DNA of 6,186 nucleotides from Tatlockia sp. (GTDB lineage Bacteria; Cyanobacteriota; Cyanobacteriia; Cyanobacteriales; Chroococcidiopsidaceae): assembly GCA_013698215.1 (NCBI GenBank), contig JACCVJ010000573.1, positions 1-6,186 on the forward strand. Direction: 5' to 3'. Every line of letters begins with the position of its first letter. Within the stretch, counting starts at the first letter, position 1. A model generated the notes under the pieces. The model was not told where the DNA came from and made no database searches. It worked only from the letters and a program-made list of their open reading frames with translations. This document shows, piece by piece, positions 4,760 to 6,186 of this stretch. A program made the position numbers and the translations under genes.

Positions 4760-6186
4760 TTAGAAAGTAAATGTTGTTCTTAGAGTACCAATTACTATGT
4801 CTTCTCTATTGGCACTTTGACCTGGAGCAGTCAACCAAATTACACCAGGAGTAAGGGAGATATTATCGGTTAACTGGTACTTGTAGAAGCCTTCAATGTG
4901 GTAGCCATACTCGTTATCGTAGTTGCCAGCGCCGGGAGCATCTAAGTTTCTTAGAGTTGGTTCTACCCCAGCAATTAATCCCAATACACTACCTTCTTTA
5001 CCTAAGTCTGGAAAAGAAACCCCCAGAGCATAACTCCAAACATCTGCGCTACCGACATCGATTAGCTCAACATCGGTTTTTGTTACCCACCCGCTCAGGG
5101 AAATGCGATCGCTTAACCGTAAAGCCGCCGATAATCCATAAGAATCGGTACTTAGCTTTGTTGCTCCGCCTAAAAGTAAACTAGGATCGTTTGCCTGAGC
5201 CGAACCTACCACAGGTGTACCAATAGCTCTAGAGGCGGAACCACCGATATCAAAAATCCCGTCACCAGCGTTGTGGTAGCCTCTTACATAGGTTGCAGCA
5301 AGCCCAAAGCGATCGCCCAAGTTAAAGTTGATTTGTGCCAACGCACTAAAGTCGCCGTTAACAAAGCCCAAATCTCCATCAACTCCAGCAAACTCCTGAT
5401 CTGTATTGGAGGTACTGATTCTACTAGGACTATTAGCATTATCAGCAAAATAACCCAAGCTAATTGATGTAGCACCTAACACCCCACGTTCTCCAAAGGG
5501 AACGTTGATGCCGCCACCTGCACCGCCACCAATATTGTAAATTGGGTTGTGTTCGGCAAACACAGAAAGCGCACCACTACCGCTAGTAAAACCTTCAAAG
5601 TAAGGGTTTACGGATGGCACAAAGTCAACCCAAAGTCCGCCAATGGCAGCAAGATAAACCCTGGCTCTATTAAATACTGTAAATTCGTAAGCTGCCCAGT
5701 CTAGGGAAGCTCTATTATCGGTTGAAGGCACGAGGTTAAGTATTTGTTGCCCTTCAAAAGTTCCTCCCGTATCGAAGGTTTGGGCATTACCCGCCGCTAG
5801 GCGGGTATGTAAAATATCTGTCCCGGTAAAGCTGCTTTGAAATTCAAGGCGGGCGCGGGCTTGCAGTACAGTATTATTTCGATCTCCGACATCTTCTCCA
5901 AAAGCATCGCTAACGGCGGCAACTACTTCACCCAGTAACTTAGTAGTAGTAGAAAATTGATTTGATGCTAATTCGGCGGTGACAGCTTCTACGCTATCTA
6001 CTCTACCGCGCAAGGTGGCAAGCTCTGTCGCAAATTCTTCCTGTAGCCTTTGCAATGTGGCTAAGTCTTCTCGTCTTACTGCGTCGGCGGTGGCGGTGGC
6101 AATTAATTCATTAACCCGATCTAAACAAGCATTTAAGCCTGCTGCAAATTCATATCTTGTGGTGGCTCTATTTCCTCGGTACGTGC
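4760..6186 (-). CDS. Cyanobacterial SLH-domain outer-membrane porin, iron-uptake / SomA-SomB type (5' end missing)
   Basis: 474 C-terminal residues are visible; the family usually has 500-600, so the signal peptide and the start of the SLH domain lie beyond the right edge. In the visible fragment, residues 1-25 (YRGNRATTRYEFAAGLNACLDR) are the end of the SLH domain, which anchors these proteins to peptidoglycan-linked polymer. Residues 22-75 form a coiled coil (LATLQRLQEEFATELATLRGRVDSVEA). From NQFSTTTKL (75-83) onward the sequence is an OprB-like beta-barrel with alternating polar and hydrophobic strands and Gly/Asn-rich loops, ending in TLRTTFTF, the terminal Phe expected for outer-membrane barrels. 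Such porins pass small inorganic ions, and several Synechocystis members have been linked to iron uptake; the ion preference of this one cannot be read from sequence. A TTG at 6055 looks like a start but is an internal Leu, since the frame stays open to the edge. A terminator follows the stop. Confidence 0.95.
   Translation of the reverse strand, partial: TYRGNRATTRYEFAAGLNACLDRVNELIATATADAVRREDLATLQRLQEEFATELATLRGRVDSVEAVTAELASNQFSTTTKLLGEVVAAVSDAFGEDVGDRNNTVLQARARLEFQSSFTGTDILHTRLAAGNAQTFDTGGTFEGQQILNLVPSTDNRASLDWAAYEFTVFNRARVYLAAIGGLWVDFVPSVNPYFEGFTSGSGALSVFAEHNPIYNIGGGAGGGINVPFGERGVLGATSISLGYFADNANSPSRISTSNTDQEFAGVDGDLGFVNGDFSALAQINFNLGDRFGLAATYVRGYHNAGDGIFDIGGSASRAIGTPVVGSAQANDPSLLLGGATKLSTDSYGLSAALRLSDRISLSGWVTKTDVELIDVGSADVWSYALGVSFPDLGKEGSVLGLIAGVEPTLRNLDAPGAGNYDNEYGYHIEGFYKYQLTDNISLTPGVIWLTAPGQSANREDIVIGTLRTTFTF

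Larger units (their letters stand above)
2..5316. repeat. Dispersed HIP1 octamers (GCGATCGC), nine exact copies
   Basis: Exact GCGATCGC occurs at 2-9, 516-523, 571-578, 1121-1128, 2097-2104, 2763-2770, 3445-3452, 5105-5112 and 5309-5316, always inside coding sequence. One copy per about 690 bases is far above chance for an 8-mer and is the well-known signature of many cyanobacterial genomes. The span given covers the first to last copy and is not itself one element. Confidence 0.95.

Noticed and set aside
4957..5475. Three short open frames, two plus and one minus, within the porin gene
   Set aside because: They overlap the porin barrel frame; the hydrophobic minus-strand one is an out-of-frame reading of porin strands.
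6053..6055. TTG as the start of the porin
   Set aside because: The same frame continues upstream to the window edge and encodes the SLH end and coiled coil, so this TTG is an internal Leu.
1..6186. Mobile element, CRISPR array, tRNA or riboswitch
   Set aside because: I saw no transposase, terminal inverted repeats, regularly spaced repeats, cloverleaf or known riboswitch core in any of the intergenic gaps (60-187 bases).

Overview
The window looks like a stretch of ordinary cyanobacterial chromosome. The main pointers are the palindrome GCGATCGC (HIP1), present nine times exactly in 6.2 kb, an SLH/coiled-coil/beta-barrel porin of the type found only in cyanobacterial outer membranes, and a small protein of a family (DUF2555) that I know from cyanobacteria. 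The genus cannot be fixed from this sequence.

All seven genes lie on the minus strand, so transcription runs from high to low coordinates. In that order they are: the C-terminal 474 residues of an iron-uptake-type porin (4760-6186, start outside the window), followed by a strong intrinsic terminator (4700-4733); an Rrf2-family regulator with its own TATAAT promoter (4129-4572); cysteine synthase cysK (3084-4055); a J-domain protein with an uncharacterised C-terminal half (2340-3023); a tandem-duplicated 6-pyruvoyl-tetrahydropterin synthase fold protein (1382-2248); a 71-residue DUF2555 protein (1051-1266); and coaBC, whose last residues run off the left edge (1-1050). No plus-strand gene, RNA gene, mobile element or CRISPR array is visible. 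No gene-free gap reaches 300 bases; the longest is 187 bases (4573-4759).

Two pairs appear functionally linked. The Rrf2 regulator sits directly upstream of cysK, lacks the iron-sulfur cysteines of IscR, and is separated from cysK by a 31-bp imperfect inverted repeat. This recalls the Firmicute CymR-CysK pair that controls cysteine synthesis. The DUF2555 gene ends in TAA and coaBC begins with ATG at the very next base, so the two are probably co-translated. Since CoaBC uses cysteine to make 4'-phosphopantetheine, the window holds both the supply of cysteine and one of its uses, although I see no evidence of a shared transcript across the whole block.

The most interesting points are the unequal halves of the double pterin synthase (the first has Tyr where the catalytic His belongs), the Rrf2-cysK arrangement with its candidate operators, and the gap-free DUF2555-coaBC junction. 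Nothing here amounts to a clearly new multi-gene system. Two computed starts are better moved: DUF2555 to the ATG at 1266, because of a GGAGG site, and Rrf2 to the GTG at 4572, because of family alignment.
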